The position numbers were made by a program, and so were the translations under genes. 64,000 nucleotides of DNA from Bradyrhizobium manausense (GTDB taxonomy: Bacteria; Pseudomonadota; Alphaproteobacteria; Rhizobiales; Xanthobacteraceae): NCBI RefSeq assembly GCF_018130615.1, contig NZ_JAFCKB010000017.1, positions 1 to 64,000 on the forward strand. Direction: 5' to 3'. The notes under the pieces were generated by a model, which ran no database searches, had not been told where the DNA came from, and saw only the letters and a list, made by a program, of their open reading frames with translations. Numbering within the stretch: the first letter of the stretch is position 1; each line of letters starts with the position of its first letter. Below are positions 37,276 through 46,129 of this stretch, piece by piece.

Positions 37276-37282
37276 AGGAAAG

Positions 37283-38668
37283 CTAGACCGGAATCCGCAC
37301 GCTCGCCCTCAGTCCGCCCATCGGGCTGTCGCCGAGCGTGATGTCGCCGCCATGCGAGCGGGCGATGTCGCGGGCGATGGCGAGCCCCAAGCCCGTGCCG
37401 CCTTCATCCTGGTTGCGGGCGTTGTCCAGCCGCAGGAACGGCTTGAACACCTCTTCGCGCAAATGCGCGGGAATGCCGGGACCGTCGTCGTCGACCGTCA
37501 CGGTCAGATAGCGGTGATCGCGCTGGCCGGAGATGGCGATGGCCTTGCCGTAGCGCGCGGCGTTGGTGACGAGGTTGGCGAGGCAGCGCTTGAACGAGGC
37601 CGGCTTCACCGTCACCACAGGCAGGCCGCTGAAGGTCACCGTCGCGGTGTGGCCGTGGCGCTCGGCGTCGTTGCGCAGTTCCTCGAGCGCCTGCGCCATG
37701 TCGGTCGGCTGCGATTGCTCGCCGGAATCGCCGCGGGCAAAGGCGAGGTAATCCTCCAGCATCATCGACATCTCGTCGACGTCCTTGCGCATCCCCTCGA
37801 GCTCGGGGCTGTCGCCGATCAGCGCCAACTCGAGCTTGAAGCGGGTCAGGATGGTGCGCAGATCGTGGCTGACGCCGGCGAGCATCGCCGTGCGCTGCTC
37901 CATGGTGCGCTCGATGCGCGACTTCATCTCGAGGAAGGCGCCCGCCGCGCGCCGCACCTCGCGCGCGCCGCGGGGGCGGAAGTTCGGCGCCTCGCGGCCC
38001 TTGCCGAAACTTTCGGCGGCATCCGCAAGCCGCAGGATCGGCTTGATCTGGTTGCGTAGGAACAGCACCGACACGATCAGCAGGATCGAGGACGTGCCGA
38101 CCATCCAGAACAGGAAGATCTCCGAATTCGAAGCGTAGGCGGCACTGCGCGGCGCGAAAATGCGCATCACGGCATCGTCGACCTGAACGCGGATCTCGAC
38201 CTGATTGGAATTGCCGACAGTGTCGATCCAGAACGGACGATTGAGCTGTCGTCTCAATTGTACTGAGAGCGTCTGGTCGAGCAGCGAGAAGAACGGCTTT
38301 GGTCCGGGCGGCGGCATGTCGCCGGGAGGAAGGAAATCGACCACGAACTGCATGCGTACGGCGATGCGGCGTAGTTCCGTGCGATCCTTGTCCTGCGGAT
38401 ATCCCTTGTAGACATCAACGAGACTGCCGACGTCCTGCGCCACTGCTTGCGACAGCCGCCGCGTCACCGTGTTCCAGTGCCGCTCCATGAACACGAAGGC
38501 GACCACGGTCTGCAGGATCACCATCGGCACGATCATGATCAGCAGCGCGCGGGCATAGAGGCCGGTCGGCATCCAGCCCTTGAACGCATTGCCCATCCAG
38601 CCATTGACGGCAGAGACGCGCCCGGCGGCGCTCTTCAAAAGCGTCAAGCCGGTATCGATCGTGCTCAT
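37283..38668 (-). CDS. EnvZ-like sensor histidine kinase
   Basis: This 461-residue inner-membrane kinase has two membrane helices (about 39-61 and 184-204), a periplasmic domain of about 120 residues, HAMP (205-257), the phosphoacceptor His268 in AGVSHDLRT, and the ATPase boxes NLVTNAARYG, DDGPGIP and GGTGLGLAIA. The residue after HDLRT is Ile, where kinases of this type normally have Pro. ATG 38668 lies 20 bp after the regulator gene. It is the last gene of a MarR-OmpR-EnvZ-like operon. Confidence 0.92.
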   Translation of the reverse strand: MSTIDTGLTLLKSAAGRVSAVNGWMGNAFKGWMPTGLYARALLIMIVPMVILQTVVAFVFMERHWNTVTRRLSQAVAQDVGSLVDVYKGYPQDKDRTELRRIAVRMQFVVDFLPPGDMPPPGPKPFFSLLDQTLSVQLRRQLNRPFWIDTVGNSNQVEIRVQVDDAVMRIFAPRSAAYASNSEIFLFWMVGTSSILLIVSVLFLRNQIKPILRLADAAESFGKGREAPNFRPRGAREVRRAAGAFLEMKSRIERTMEQRTAMLAGVSHDLRTILTRFKLELALIGDSPELEGMRKDVDEMSMMLEDYLAFARGDSGEQSQPTDMAQALEELRNDAERHGHTATVTFSGLPVVTVKPASFKRCLANLVTNAARYGKAIAISGQRDHRYLTVTVDDDGPGIPAHLREEVFKPFLRLDNARNQDEGGTGLGLAIARDIARSHGGDITLGDSPMGGLRASVRIPV

Positions 38669-38687
38669 CGGTCGCGCTTCACTGTTC

Positions 38688-39419
38688 TTACGGCGAGGCC
38701 ACGAGCCGGTAGCCGATGCCGCGCACCGCCTGCAGGAATAGCGGATTGGCGGGATCGGTCTCGATCTTGCGTCGCAGGCGGTTGATCTGCACGTCGACGG
38801 CGCGCTCGTTGACGCTGCCATTGCCGGTCAGTGCGCTGCGCGGCACGGTCTCGCCCGGCGACTCCGAGAGAATCCGCAGCATCTCGCGCTCGCGGTCGGT
38901 AAGGTGGATGACCTCCTCGCCCTGGCGGAGCTCGCCGCGATCGAGATGGTAGACGTAGGGACCGAATGCGATCTTCTCCACCGCCGGGGCCTGGATCGGC
39001 GGCGCGGCGCGCTTGAGGATGTTGTTGATGCGCAGCGCCAGCTCGCGCGGCTCGAACGGCTTTGCGACGTAATCGTCGGCACCGATCTGAAGGCCCTCGA
39101 TGCGGGCCTCGGCCTCGTGGCGCGCCGTCAGCATCACGATCGGCACCGAGGAGGATGTGCGGATGAACCGGGCGAGATCGAAGCCGGTCTCGCCGGGCAT
39201 CATGACGTCGAGGATCAGCAAATCGAAATGCAAGCCAAGTAATTTCGCGCGGGCATCGCCGGCGCTGGCGGCGGTGGTGACGCGATAGCCTTCGGCCGCG
39301 AGAAAGCGCGACAAGAGATCGCGGATGCGGCGATCATCGTCGACCAGCAAGAGATGCGGGGCGTCGTCAGCCGGTTGCACCGGCGGGCGGGCGAGCGTGG
39401 CAGCGAGCGGCACGGTCAC
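38688..39419 (-). CDS. OmpR/PhoB-type response regulator
   Basis: This 243-residue regulator has a receiver domain (acidic cluster VDDD, phosphoacceptor Asp71 in LILDVMMPGETG, AKPF lysine) and a C-terminal winged helix (VNERAVDVQINRLRRKIE, then the terminal RGIGYRL). The start is GTG 39419, overlapping the MarR stop as GTGA. Its partner is the histidine kinase encoded next. Confidence 0.95.
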   Translation of the reverse strand: MTVPLAATLARPPVQPADDAPHLLLVDDDRRIRDLLSRFLAAEGYRVTTAASAGDARAKLLGLHFDLLILDVMMPGETGFDLARFIRTSSSVPIVMLTARHEAEARIEGLQIGADDYVAKPFEPRELALRINNILKRAAPPIQAPAVEKIAFGPYVYHLDRGELRQGEEVIHLTDREREMLRILSESPGETVPRSALTGNGSVNERAVDVQINRLRRKIETDPANPLFLQAVRGIGYRLVASP

Positions 39420-39958
39420 TCCTTTGAGTCTTGATGGACGGTGGCGAAGATCGTCTCCAGCACCTTGTCCGGATCGTCGCGGTCGATCATTGCGCGCAGG
39501 AAGCGCTTGACCGTCTCGGCATCCTGCGGCGCCATCTCGGCGAGCGCCTTGGTGATACGCGTGGTTTGGAGGCCGGCGAGCTTTTGCACCAGCGCTTCGC
39601 CCTTCGGCGTCGCGTAGAGCAGGCGCTGGCGGCGGTCATTGTCGCCGGTCTTCTGCACGATATAGCCCTCGTCCAGCAGCTGCTTGAGCACGCGGCCGAG
39701 CGACTGCTTGGTGATGCGCAGGACGTCGAGCAGGTCCGCGACCTTCAGCCCGGGATAGCGATAGACGAAATGCATGACCCGGTGGTGAGCCCGGCCGAAG
39801 CCGAACGCCTCCAGCTCCTGGTCGGGATCGCCGACGAAATCGCGGTAGGCGAAGAACAGCAGCTCGATGATATCCCAGCGCAAATTGCCTCCATCGCCTG
39901 CCGCCGGCCGTGGCTCGGCAGCGTCTTGAGAGGAAGTCGCGAAATTTATGTCAGGCAT
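39416..39958 (-). CDS. MarR-family transcriptional regulator
   Basis: This 180-residue winged-helix protein has helix-turn-helix KVADLLDVLRITKQSLGRVLK and wing KTGDNDRRQRLLYATPKGEAL. ATG 39958 is chosen; the frame stays open 15 codons further but without family-like sequence. Just before the start lies ATTGA-N12-TCAAT (39959-39980), a possible self-regulatory operator. It heads the operon with the OmpR-like regulator and the kinase, and is divergent from the aminotransferase gene. Confidence 0.93.
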   Translation of the reverse strand: MPDINFATSSQDAAEPRPAAGDGGNLRWDIIELLFFAYRDFVGDPDQELEAFGFGRAHHRVMHFVYRYPGLKVADLLDVLRITKQSLGRVLKQLLDEGYIVQKTGDNDRRQRLLYATPKGEALVQKLAGLQTTRITKALAEMAPQDAETVKRFLRAMIDRDDPDKVLETIFATVHQDSKE

Positions 39959-40297
39959 ATTGACGTATCTTGGTTTCAATGTTACAAAACGATCAGCCCG
40001 CACGAAATTTTAGATCGCTTCGCGTCGGGTGGCATTTCCAGGAGCGGCCGGAGTGAGCCGGACAGGCGGCAACGGCCGGATCAGATCTACCGTGCGATTG
40101 TCGAGCGGCATTTCGGCAAAACATACTGGACTTCCGCCTTCCGCAAAAGCATGTCCTCGGAAGACATGCTGGCCACGGAAACCGGCCGTAACAAGGCTGG
40201 CGGTGGTCCGGCCAGAAACCACATCAAGCCAGCCGAGCCCGAAAACGGGCAGGCGGGCGCCAGAACAGCGCCGCCACCGGCAGCGGGAGGCAAGGAC
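39959..40297. other. Divergent promoter region between marR-like gene and aminotransferase
   Basis: This 339-bp stretch has no convincing gene. It holds the imperfect palindrome at 39959-39980 next to the MarR start. At the other end is the strong ribosome site GGGAGGCAAGGA before the aminotransferase. Open frames across it are extensions of that gene upstream of its real start. Confidence 0.5.
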
Positions 40298-41380
40298 ATG
40301 AGCATGAAATTCGACATCCAGCCCGCAACCAATCCGACACCCGAAAAGGACCGCGTCGCCAAGCTGGTGGATCCCGGCTTCGGACGCGTCTTCACCGATC
40401 ACATGGCGATCGTCCGCTACAACCAGGCCAAGGGCGGCTGGTACGAGGCGAAGATCGAGGCGCGCGCCAACTTCCAGCTCGATCCGGCCGGCGCCGTCCT
40501 GCACTACGCCCAGGAAATTTTCGAAGGCCTCAAGGCCTACAAGCGCGACGACGGCGGCGTGAATCTGTTCCGCCCCGACGCCAATGCGCGCCGTTTCAGG
40601 GACTCCGCCGACCGCATGGCGATGGCGCAACTGCCCGAGGACGTCTTCATCGAGGCGGTCGAGCAGGTCGTGCGCATCGATCGCGCCTGGATGCCGGGCG
40701 GCGAGGGCAGCCTTTACCTGCGCCCCTTCATGATCGCGAGCGAGACCTTCCTCGGCGTGAAGCCGTCCGCCGAATACATCTTCGCGGTGATCGCTTCGCC
40801 GGTCGGCTCCTATTTCAAGGGCGGACCCGCCCCGGTTTCGATCTGGGTGTCGGAGAATTACACGCGCGCCGCCGTCGGCGGCACCGGCGCCGTCAAATGC
40901 GGTGGCAATTACGCGGCGAGCCTGCGCGCGCAGGCCGAAGCGATCCAGCATGGCTGCGATCAGGTCGTCTTCCTCGATGCGGTCGAGCGCCGCTACATCG
41001 AGGAGCTCGGCGGCATGAACGTGTTCTTCGTGTTCGACGACGGCTCGCTGTCGACGCCGCCGCTCGGCACCATCCTGCCCGGCATCACCCGCGACTCCAT
41101 CATCGCGCTCGCCCGCGACGCCGGAAAGACCGTGCGCGAGGAGCCGTATTCGCTGGACCAGTGGCGCAAGGATGCAGGCTCCGGCAGGCTGAAAGAAGCG
41201 TTCGCCTGCGGCACCGCCGCCGTGATCTCGCCGATCGGCAAGGTGCGCTCGGTGAGCGGCGATTTCGAGATCAGCGGCGGCGCCGCCGGTCCCGTCGCCA
41301 TGGGTCTGCGCAAGCAGCTCGTCGATATCCAGTACGGCCGCACCAACGATCCGCACAACTGGATCCGCAAGGTGCTGTAA
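40298..41380 (+). CDS. ilvE: Branched-chain amino acid aminotransferase
   Basis: This PLP enzyme makes the last step of Leu, Ile and Val synthesis or the first step of their breakdown. The 360-residue fold-IV aminotransferase matches the BCAT II type: HYAQEIFEGLKAYK, LYLRPFM, the PLP lysine in AVKCGGNYAASLRAQ, ELGGMNVFFVF and the phosphate-binding end CGTAAVISPIG. ATG 40298 has GGAGG seven bases upstream. It is divergent from the MarR gene, which could regulate it. Confidence 0.95.
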   Translation: MSMKFDIQPATNPTPEKDRVAKLVDPGFGRVFTDHMAIVRYNQAKGGWYEAKIEARANFQLDPAGAVLHYAQEIFEGLKAYKRDDGGVNLFRPDANARRFRDSADRMAMAQLPEDVFIEAVEQVVRIDRAWMPGGEGSLYLRPFMIASETFLGVKPSAEYIFAVIASPVGSYFKGGPAPVSIWVSENYTRAAVGGTGAVKCGGNYAASLRAQAEAIQHGCDQVVFLDAVERRYIEELGGMNVFFVFDDGSLSTPPLGTILPGITRDSIIALARDAGKTVREEPYSLDQWRKDAGSGRLKEAFACGTAAVISPIGKVRSVSGDFEISGGAAGPVAMGLRKQLVDIQYGRTNDPHNWIRKVL

Positions 41381-41415
41381 GTGCTCATCTTCCCGTCGTT
41401 TCGGGAAGAGGCGCT

Positions 41416-41568
41416 TTCTTCCCTTCTCCTCCTGTGGGAGAAGGTGGCGCGAAGCGCCGGATGAGGGGTTCTATCCGCGCCTACGAATTAGAGTTGCGTG
41501 CCGCGGAGAGAACCCCTCACCCGGCATCGCGTGCCGCGAAGCCACCTCTCCCACAAGGGGAGAGGTGC
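41416..41568. repeat. Long palindromic intergenic repeat, family A copy 3
   Basis: Outer arms are CTTCTCCTCCTGTGGGAGAAGGTGG and CCACCTCTCCCACAAGGGG-type. The inner arms AACCCCTCA and TGAGGGGTT are kept. It lies between the aminotransferase gene and hisS. Confidence 0.7.
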
Positions 41569-41613
41569 ACCATCCGGGTTGCGGCACTGTTCATCGGTTG
41601 ATAGCAACGTCCC

Positions 41614-43134
41614 ATGAAAGACAAGGCCAAAAAACCCCAGAAACTGAAGGCGCGCCTGCCGCGCGGGCTCGAGGATCGCGACCCCTCCGCGATCCGGGCG
41701 ACGCGCGAGATGGTCGAGAAGATCCGCGCCGTCTACGAGCTCTACGGGTTCGAGCCGGTGGAGACGCCGGCGATGGAATACACCGACGCGCTCGGCAAGT
41801 TCCTGCCCGATCAGGACCGCCCGAACGAGGGCGTGTTCTCGTTCCAGGACGACGACGAGCAATGGATTTCGCTGCGCTACGACCTGACCGCGCCGCTCGC
41901 GCGCTATGTCGGCGAGCGCTACGGCACCGATGGTCTGGTGCTGCCCTATCGCAGCTATCGCGTCGGCTACGTCTTCCGCAACGAGAAACCCGGCCCCGGC
42001 CGCTTCCGCCAGTTCATGCAATTCGATGCCGATACAGTCGGCTCGGCGACGCCGGCTGCGGATGCCGAGATCTGCATGATGGCCGCTGACACGATGGAAG
42101 CGCTGGGCGTTGCGCGCGGCCAATACGTCGTGAAGGTGAACAATCGCAAAGTGCTCGACGGCGTTCTGGAAGCCATCGGGCTCGCGGGTGAGGAGAACGC
42201 AGGGCGCCGGCTGACCGTCCTGCGCGCGATCGACAAGCTCGACAAGTTCTCTGCCGACGAAGTGCGCAAATTGCTCGGTCCCGGACGATGGGACGGCGGC
42301 GAGGAAGGCAAGGGCGACTTCACGAAGGGCGCTAATCTGAGCGAAGCTGAAGCCGACGTCGTCCTCGCCATCACCAGGCCGCGCGACAATTGGAAAGACG
42401 CAATTGCTGCCGCCGAGACCTACCTCGCCAAGAGCGAAGTCGGGCAGGCCGGAGTGAGCGAGCTGGAAGAGATTGCCAAGCTGGTGGCGGCGTCGGGTTA
42501 CGGTGCAGACCGCATCAAGATCGACCCGTCTGTCGTGCGCGGCCTCGAATATTACACCGGTCCCGTCTACGAGGTCGAATTGCTGCTGGACACCAAGGAC
42601 GAGAAGGGCCGTCCCGTGCGCTTCGGTTCGGTCGGCGGCGGTGGACGCTACGACGGCCTCGTCTCGCGCTTTCGCGGCGAGCCGGTGCCCGCGACCGGTT
42701 TCTCGATCGGCGTGTCGCGGCTCCAGGCCGCGCTCACGCTGCTCGGCAAGCTCGACACGCGGCCCGAAGTCGGCCCCGTCGTCGTCACCGTGTTCGATCG
42801 CGACCGCGTCGCCGACTATCAGAAGATGGTCGCGTCGTTGCGCACCGCCGGCATCCGTGCCGAGCTCTATCTCGGCAATCCCAAGAACATGGGTAACCAG
42901 CTCAAATACGCCGATCGCCGCAACTCGCCTTGCGTGATCATCCAGGGCTCGGATGAAAAGGCGCGTGGCGAACTGCAGATCAAGGATCTCGTCGAGGGCG
43001 CGAAAGCGGCCGCCGCGATCGCCTCCAACCAGGAATGGCGCGAGACGCGGCCGGCGCAGTTCTCGTGCAGCGAAGCAGATCTCGTCGCCAAGGTGCGCGA
43101 GGTGCTGGCGCGCCATGACGTAAAGTGGGGATAG
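41614..43134 (+). CDS. hisS: Histidyl-tRNA synthetase
   Basis: HisS charges tRNA-His. The 506-residue class II enzyme shows [13 protein letters not shown], motif 2 ([17 protein letters not shown]) and the histidine-binding loop [12 protein letters not shown], with the C-terminal anticodon domain. It is longer than the E. coli enzyme because of an inserted region (about 200-260), typical of the alphaproteobacterial form. Confidence 0.95.
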   Translation: MKDKAKKPQKLKARLPRGLEDRDPSAIRATREMVEKIRAVYELYGFEPVETPAMEYTDALGKFLPDQDRPNEGVFSFQDDDEQWISLRYDLTAPLARYVGERYGTDGLVLPYRSYRVGYVFRNEKPGPGRFRQFMQFDADTVGSATPAADAEICMMAADTMEALGVARGQYVVKVNNRKVLDGVLEAIGLAGEENAGRRLTVLRAIDKLDKFSADEVRKLLGPGRWDGGEEGKGDFTKGANLSEAEADVVLAITRPRDNWKDAIAAAETYLAKSEVGQAGVSELEEIAKLVAASGYGADRIKIDPSVVRGLEYYTGPVYEVELLLDTKDEKGRPVRFGSVGGGGRYDGLVSRFRGEPVPATGFSIGVSRLQAALTLLGKLDTRPEVGPVVVTVFDRDRVADYQKMVASLRTAGIRAELYLGNPKNMGNQLKYADRRNSPCVIIQGSDEKARGELQIKDLVEGAKAAAAIASNQEWRETRPAQFSCSEADLVAKVREVLARHDVKWG

Positions 43135-43146
43135 CCATTCCGGCAG

Positions 43147-43232
43147 GCCGCCATGCCCGGGCTTGTCCCGGGCATCCACGTCTTGTTTGATACCGATGAC
43201 CGTGGATGGCCGGGACAAGCTCGGCCATGACG
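43147..43232. repeat. Palindromic intergenic repeat (CCATGCCCGGGC type)
   Basis: Arms GGCCGCCATGCCCGGGC...GCTCGGCCATGACGG enclose the inner arms GGGCATCCACG and CGTGGATGGCC. The repeat lies between hisS and the tautomerase gene, a different family from the others in the window. Confidence 0.65.
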
Positions 43233-43255
43233 GAGAGGCGACAGGGAGAAATAAT

Positions 43256-43459
43256 ATGCCTGAGATCACCGTCAGCATGGCCGAAGGCCGCACCGACGAG
43301 CAGAAGGCCGGCATGATGCGCGACATCACGCAGGCACTGGTGAAGAATCTCGGCGTCGACGCCGATGCCGTCGTCATCCAGATCAACGAAGCCCCGCTCC
43401 GCCACAAGATGAAGGGCGGCAAGACGTTCGTGGAGCGCGCAGCGGCGGCGAAGAAGTGA
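43256..43459 (+). CDS. 4-oxalocrotonate tautomerase-like protein
   Basis: This 67-residue protein begins MPEITV, so that Pro becomes the N-terminal catalytic base after Met removal, the hallmark of the tautomerase superfamily. The rest (DEQKAGMMRDITQALVKNLG, VVIQINE) fits the 4-OT fold. GGGAGAA lies eight bases upstream. It is a single gene between two palindromic repeats; its substrate is not evident. Confidence 0.88.
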   Translation: MPEITVSMAEGRTDEQKAGMMRDITQALVKNLGVDADAVVIQINEAPLRHKMKGGKTFVERAAAAKK

Positions 43460-43468
43460 CGCGTTAGC

Positions 43469-43583
43469 GTCATTCCGGGGCAGCCCGACGGGGCTGAACC
43501 CCAATGCGCGAGTGCGCATTGGGGAATCCCGATCGACAATCTCTGGATTCCGGGTTCGCGCTTGGCGCGCCCCGGAACGACGA
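43469..43583. repeat. Palindromic repeat, CATTCCGG family copy 2
   Basis: Arms GTCATTCCGGGGC...GCCCCGGAACGAC enclose an inner hairpin CCCCAATGCGCGAGTGCGCATTGGGG (shown in part: CCCCAATGCGC/GCGCATTGGGG). It lies between the tautomerase and thioesterase genes. Confidence 0.7.
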
Positions 43584-43592
43584 GCAAGAACC

Positions 43593-43985
43593 ATGGACGC
43601 ACGCGACTTCATCAAAATCGGCATGAGCGCCGAGCGCACGCTGGTGGTACCGGCCGAGCGCACGGTCGGGCATTTCGTGCCCGGCATGCCGATGGTCTAT
43701 GCGACGCCGATGATGATCCTCGAGATGGAGATGACGTCGGGCGATGCGATCCGCTCAGTGCTGCAGCCGGGCTGGGTCACCGTCGGCACCGAGGTCGACA
43801 TCCGCCATCTCGCCGCAGCGCTCGTCGGCGCGATGGTGCGGACCACCGCGAAGGTGATCGCGGTCGAGCGCCGCGTGATCCGCTTCGAGGTCGAGGCCTT
43901 CGAGGGTACGCGCAAGCTTGGCGAAGGCCGCCATGCGCGCGGGCTCGTGAATGTCGCGATGTTCAACAAGCGGTTGGGCGCGTAG
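43593..43985 (+). CDS. FlK-like hotdog-fold acyl-CoA thioesterase
   Basis: This 130-residue hotdog protein aligns with the fluoroacetyl-CoA thioesterase FlK: Thr38 (YATP), Glu46 (EME) and His72 (IRHLAA) have the same spacings as the FlK triad Thr42-Glu50-His76, and HARGLVN...FNKRL matches its end. The two Phe of the FlK lid (33 and 36) correspond to Val29 and Met32 here, so fluoroacyl selectivity is doubtful. It is probably a general short-acyl thioesterase. It converges with proC, 3 bp apart. Confidence 0.82.
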   Translation: MDARDFIKIGMSAERTLVVPAERTVGHFVPGMPMVYATPMMILEMEMTSGDAIRSVLQPGWVTVGTEVDIRHLAAALVGAMVRTTAKVIAVERRVIRFEVEAFEGTRKLGEGRHARGLVNVAMFNKRLGA

Positions 43986-43988
43986 CCG

Positions 43989-44822
43989 CTACTTCGCCAA
44001 TTCCTTCGACCGCTTCGTCGCCGCGGCAATCGCGCGGACCATCAGGTCGTGCAAGCCCGGCTCGCCCATCAGCACGCCGAGCGCCGCCGCCGTGGTGCCG
44101 CCAGGCGAGGTGACGTTCTGGCGCAACGTGCTGGAGGGAAGATCCGACTGGTGCAGCAACTCACCGGAGCCCGCGACCGTCTCGCGCGCAAGCTTCGTCG
44201 CCAGCGCTTCGGGCAATCCGGCTTCGACACCGGCCCGCGCGAGCTCTTCGGCCAGCAGGAACACATAGGCCGGGCCGGAGCCGGAGACGGCGGTGACCGC
44301 GTCCATCAGGTGTTCATCGTCCACCCATTCGACCGAGCCGGTGGCGCGCAGCAAAGCATCGGCCACCGCGCGCTGCGCGGCACTCACGTTCTTTGCCGCG
44401 ACTGCGACGGTGATGCCGCGGCCGATCGCGGCCGGTGTGTTCGGCATCGCGCGCACCACGGCGCCGCCACAGATCTCCTCGAGCGATGCGATCGTGGTCC
44501 CCGCCATGATCGAGACCACGGACGTCTTCTCCGACACGAACGACTTCAGCCTGCCGCCAGCCTCGCGGAACATCTGCGGCTTCACCGCGACGACCATCGT
44601 CTCGACAGGGCCTGCCGCTTTCACGTCGGGATTGAGCGCGACGCCCTTGGCGGCCAATGCGGTGATCTCGGGCGAGAGATGCGGATCGACCACCGCGAGG
44701 CGGCGCGGATCGAGCCCACTCGCAAGCCATCCGGTCAACATCGCACCGCCCATCTTGCCGGCGCCGGCGAGCAGGATGGTGCCGGTGATGTCTTGGAGAG
44801 TGCTGCTTGCCACTGTGGTCAC
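43989..44822 (-). CDS. proC: Pyrroline-5-carboxylate reductase
   Basis: ProC reduces pyrroline-5-carboxylate to proline with NAD(P)H. The 277-residue protein has the dinucleotide-binding motif LLAGAGKMGGAML and the C-terminal signature around GSGPAYVFLLAEELARAG and LRQNVTSPGGTTAAAL. The start is GTG 44822 with GGGAT upstream; a further upstream ATG falls inside a palindromic repeat and is rejected. Confidence 0.95.
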   Translation of the reverse strand: MTTVASSTLQDITGTILLAGAGKMGGAMLTGWLASGLDPRRLAVVDPHLSPEITALAAKGVALNPDVKAAGPVETMVVAVKPQMFREAGGRLKSFVSEKTSVVSIMAGTTIASLEEICGGAVVRAMPNTPAAIGRGITVAVAAKNVSAAQRAVADALLRATGSVEWVDDEHLMDAVTAVSGSGPAYVFLLAEELARAGVEAGLPEALATKLARETVAGSGELLHQSDLPSSTLRQNVTSPGGTTAAALGVLMGEPGLHDLMVRAIAAATKRSKELAK

Positions 44823-44828
44823 CAAATC

Positions 44829-44956
44829 CCGTCGTCCTGGCGAAAGCCAGGACCCATTACCCCGACTGGTTCTAGTGGATGGAGGGCAGAGCAACAAGCA
44901 TCGCGGGTGAGTGAGAGAGCTCGCGGTATGGGTCCTGGCTTTCGCCAGGACGACGA
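44829..44956. repeat. Long inverted repeat between proC and the YbjN gene
   Basis: Near-perfect 28-bp arms (left CGTCGTCCTGGCGAAAGCC, continuing CAGGACCCAT; right ATGGGTCCTGGCTTTCGCC) enclose about 70 bp. Transcripts would form a long stem. The left arm lies only 7 bp from the proC start codon. Confidence 0.75.
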
Positions 44957-44992
44957 TGCGGAACTAGCTTTGCACTCCTCACACAGCGGACC

Positions 44993-45493
44993 CTACGCCT
45001 CGCCCACCGTATCGAACATCGCGGCGTCCATGGCCTGCGCGGTAGTCTTGCCTGCCCACACCACGAACTGGAAGGCCGGGAAGTAACGCTCGCAGGCGTG
45101 GATGGCGCCGGCGAGCATGGCTTCGCATTGTGCGGTCGAGGCGGTGAGGCCGCCCGGCAGCACCAGCGCCTGACGATGCATGATCATGCCGGTGTTGGTC
45201 CACAGGTCGAAATGGCCGACCCACAACTGCTCGTTGATTGCGGCAACCAGCCGCTGCACTTCGCCGCGGCGCGCGACCGGAATCTTCATGTCGAACGCGC
45301 AGGCCAGATGCAGCGCCTCGATCTCGCCCATCCAGGTGAAGGAGATCTGGTAGTCCGTCCATTGTCCCTTCGAGACAATGGTCAGTTCGTCTTCGCCGGA
45401 GCGTTCGAACGGCCAGTTGTTGCTGGCAGCGATATCCTCGACCACCGCGAGCGGATGGCTTCTGGAATCGATAGCGCCTTCGAGCAGGGACAT
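44993..45493 (-). CDS. YbjN-domain protein
   Basis: This 166-residue cytosolic protein is of the YbjN superfamily, with HPLAVVEDIAASNNWPFERSG, then DLWTNTGMIMHRQAL. The biochemical role is unknown; relatives act like type III secretion chaperones in fold. ATG 45493 (MSLLEGAID) is chosen; an ATG 14 codons earlier (45535) is possible. It is upstream of proC on the same strand, separated by the inverted repeat. Confidence 0.8.
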   Translation of the reverse strand: MSLLEGAIDSRSHPLAVVEDIAASNNWPFERSGEDELTIVSKGQWTDYQISFTWMGEIEALHLACAFDMKIPVARRGEVQRLVAAINEQLWVGHFDLWTNTGMIMHRQALVLPGGLTASTAQCEAMLAGAIHACERYFPAFQFVVWAGKTTAQAMDAAMFDTVGEA

Positions 45494-45900
45494 GCCGTCT
45501 CGACCTCTTGCCTTCTTGTTGTCTTTGATACGCACGCGGTTGGGTCCGGCGCGCGCTCCCTAACGTCGTCGATCTCGGGATTTGCTTTCGCGATCTCCCC
45601 GGAACCGGCGCGGCCTGTCGCGGATCAACTGATGTGATTTGCGGAATCTGCGCAACTGGGTCCCGAGTCCGTCCACAAGCCAGGACTCGTTCGTCCACAG
45701 CTCATCTCGGACACAATTATTAATTTGAGAACAAATCGGAATCGGATTGAGTCGCCGGGTTCAATCGTTAATTCCGTCGCCCGGGGCTGCATCGCCATGG
45801 CGGCATGGGTCCATGCGGCTTTTGCTGCGGAACACGCTTGCTTGCGACCCCGGACCGGCGTCATATTTACGGCAGGTCGCTCATCCCGGGCGGCCGATGT
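45494..45900. other. Intergenic region upstream of the FMN riboswitch
   Basis: No gene is recognised here. The A+T-rich patch around 45715-45735 (CACAATTATTAATTTGAGAAC) is a plausible promoter zone for the riboswitch-ribH transcript or for the YbjN gene. Confidence 0.45.
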
Positions 45901-46050
45901 TCTCAGGGCGGGGTGAAAGTCCCCACCGGCGGTAAGGGCCGAAAGGCCTAAGCCCGCGAGCGCCTTCCCCAAGGATTTTTCCTGACGGGAAAGGGTCAGC
46001 AGATTCGGTGCGACTCCGAAGCCGACGGTTAAAGTCCGGATGAAAGAGAA
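45901..46050 (+). promoter_or_regulatory. FMN riboswitch (RFN element) controlling ribH
   Basis: The conserved RFN parts appear in order: AGGGCGGGGTGAAAGTCCCC, ACCGGCGGTA, AGCCCGCGAGCG, CAGCAGATTCGGTGCGACTC, CCGAAGCCGACGGT and AAAGTCCGGATGAAAGAGA. The P1 stem pairs TCTC at 45901 with GAGA at 46046. It lies about 80 bp upstream of ribH. On binding FMN it should shut down ribH expression, probably by hiding the ribosome site. Confidence 0.95.
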
Positions 46051-46129
46051 CGGTCGGTGGCAGACGCATCGCAAGGTGCGGCTGTTGGTCGTTCCGTGTG
46101 CCCTGATTCTGGTCCTTTGAAGGAAAGCC

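Noticed and set aside
40010-41356. A 448-codon minus-strand open frame across the aminotransferase
   Set aside because: Shadow of the aminotransferase gene; no recognisable product.
41488-43602. A 704-codon minus-strand open frame across hisS
   Set aside because: Shadow of hisS extended through flanking palindromic repeats.
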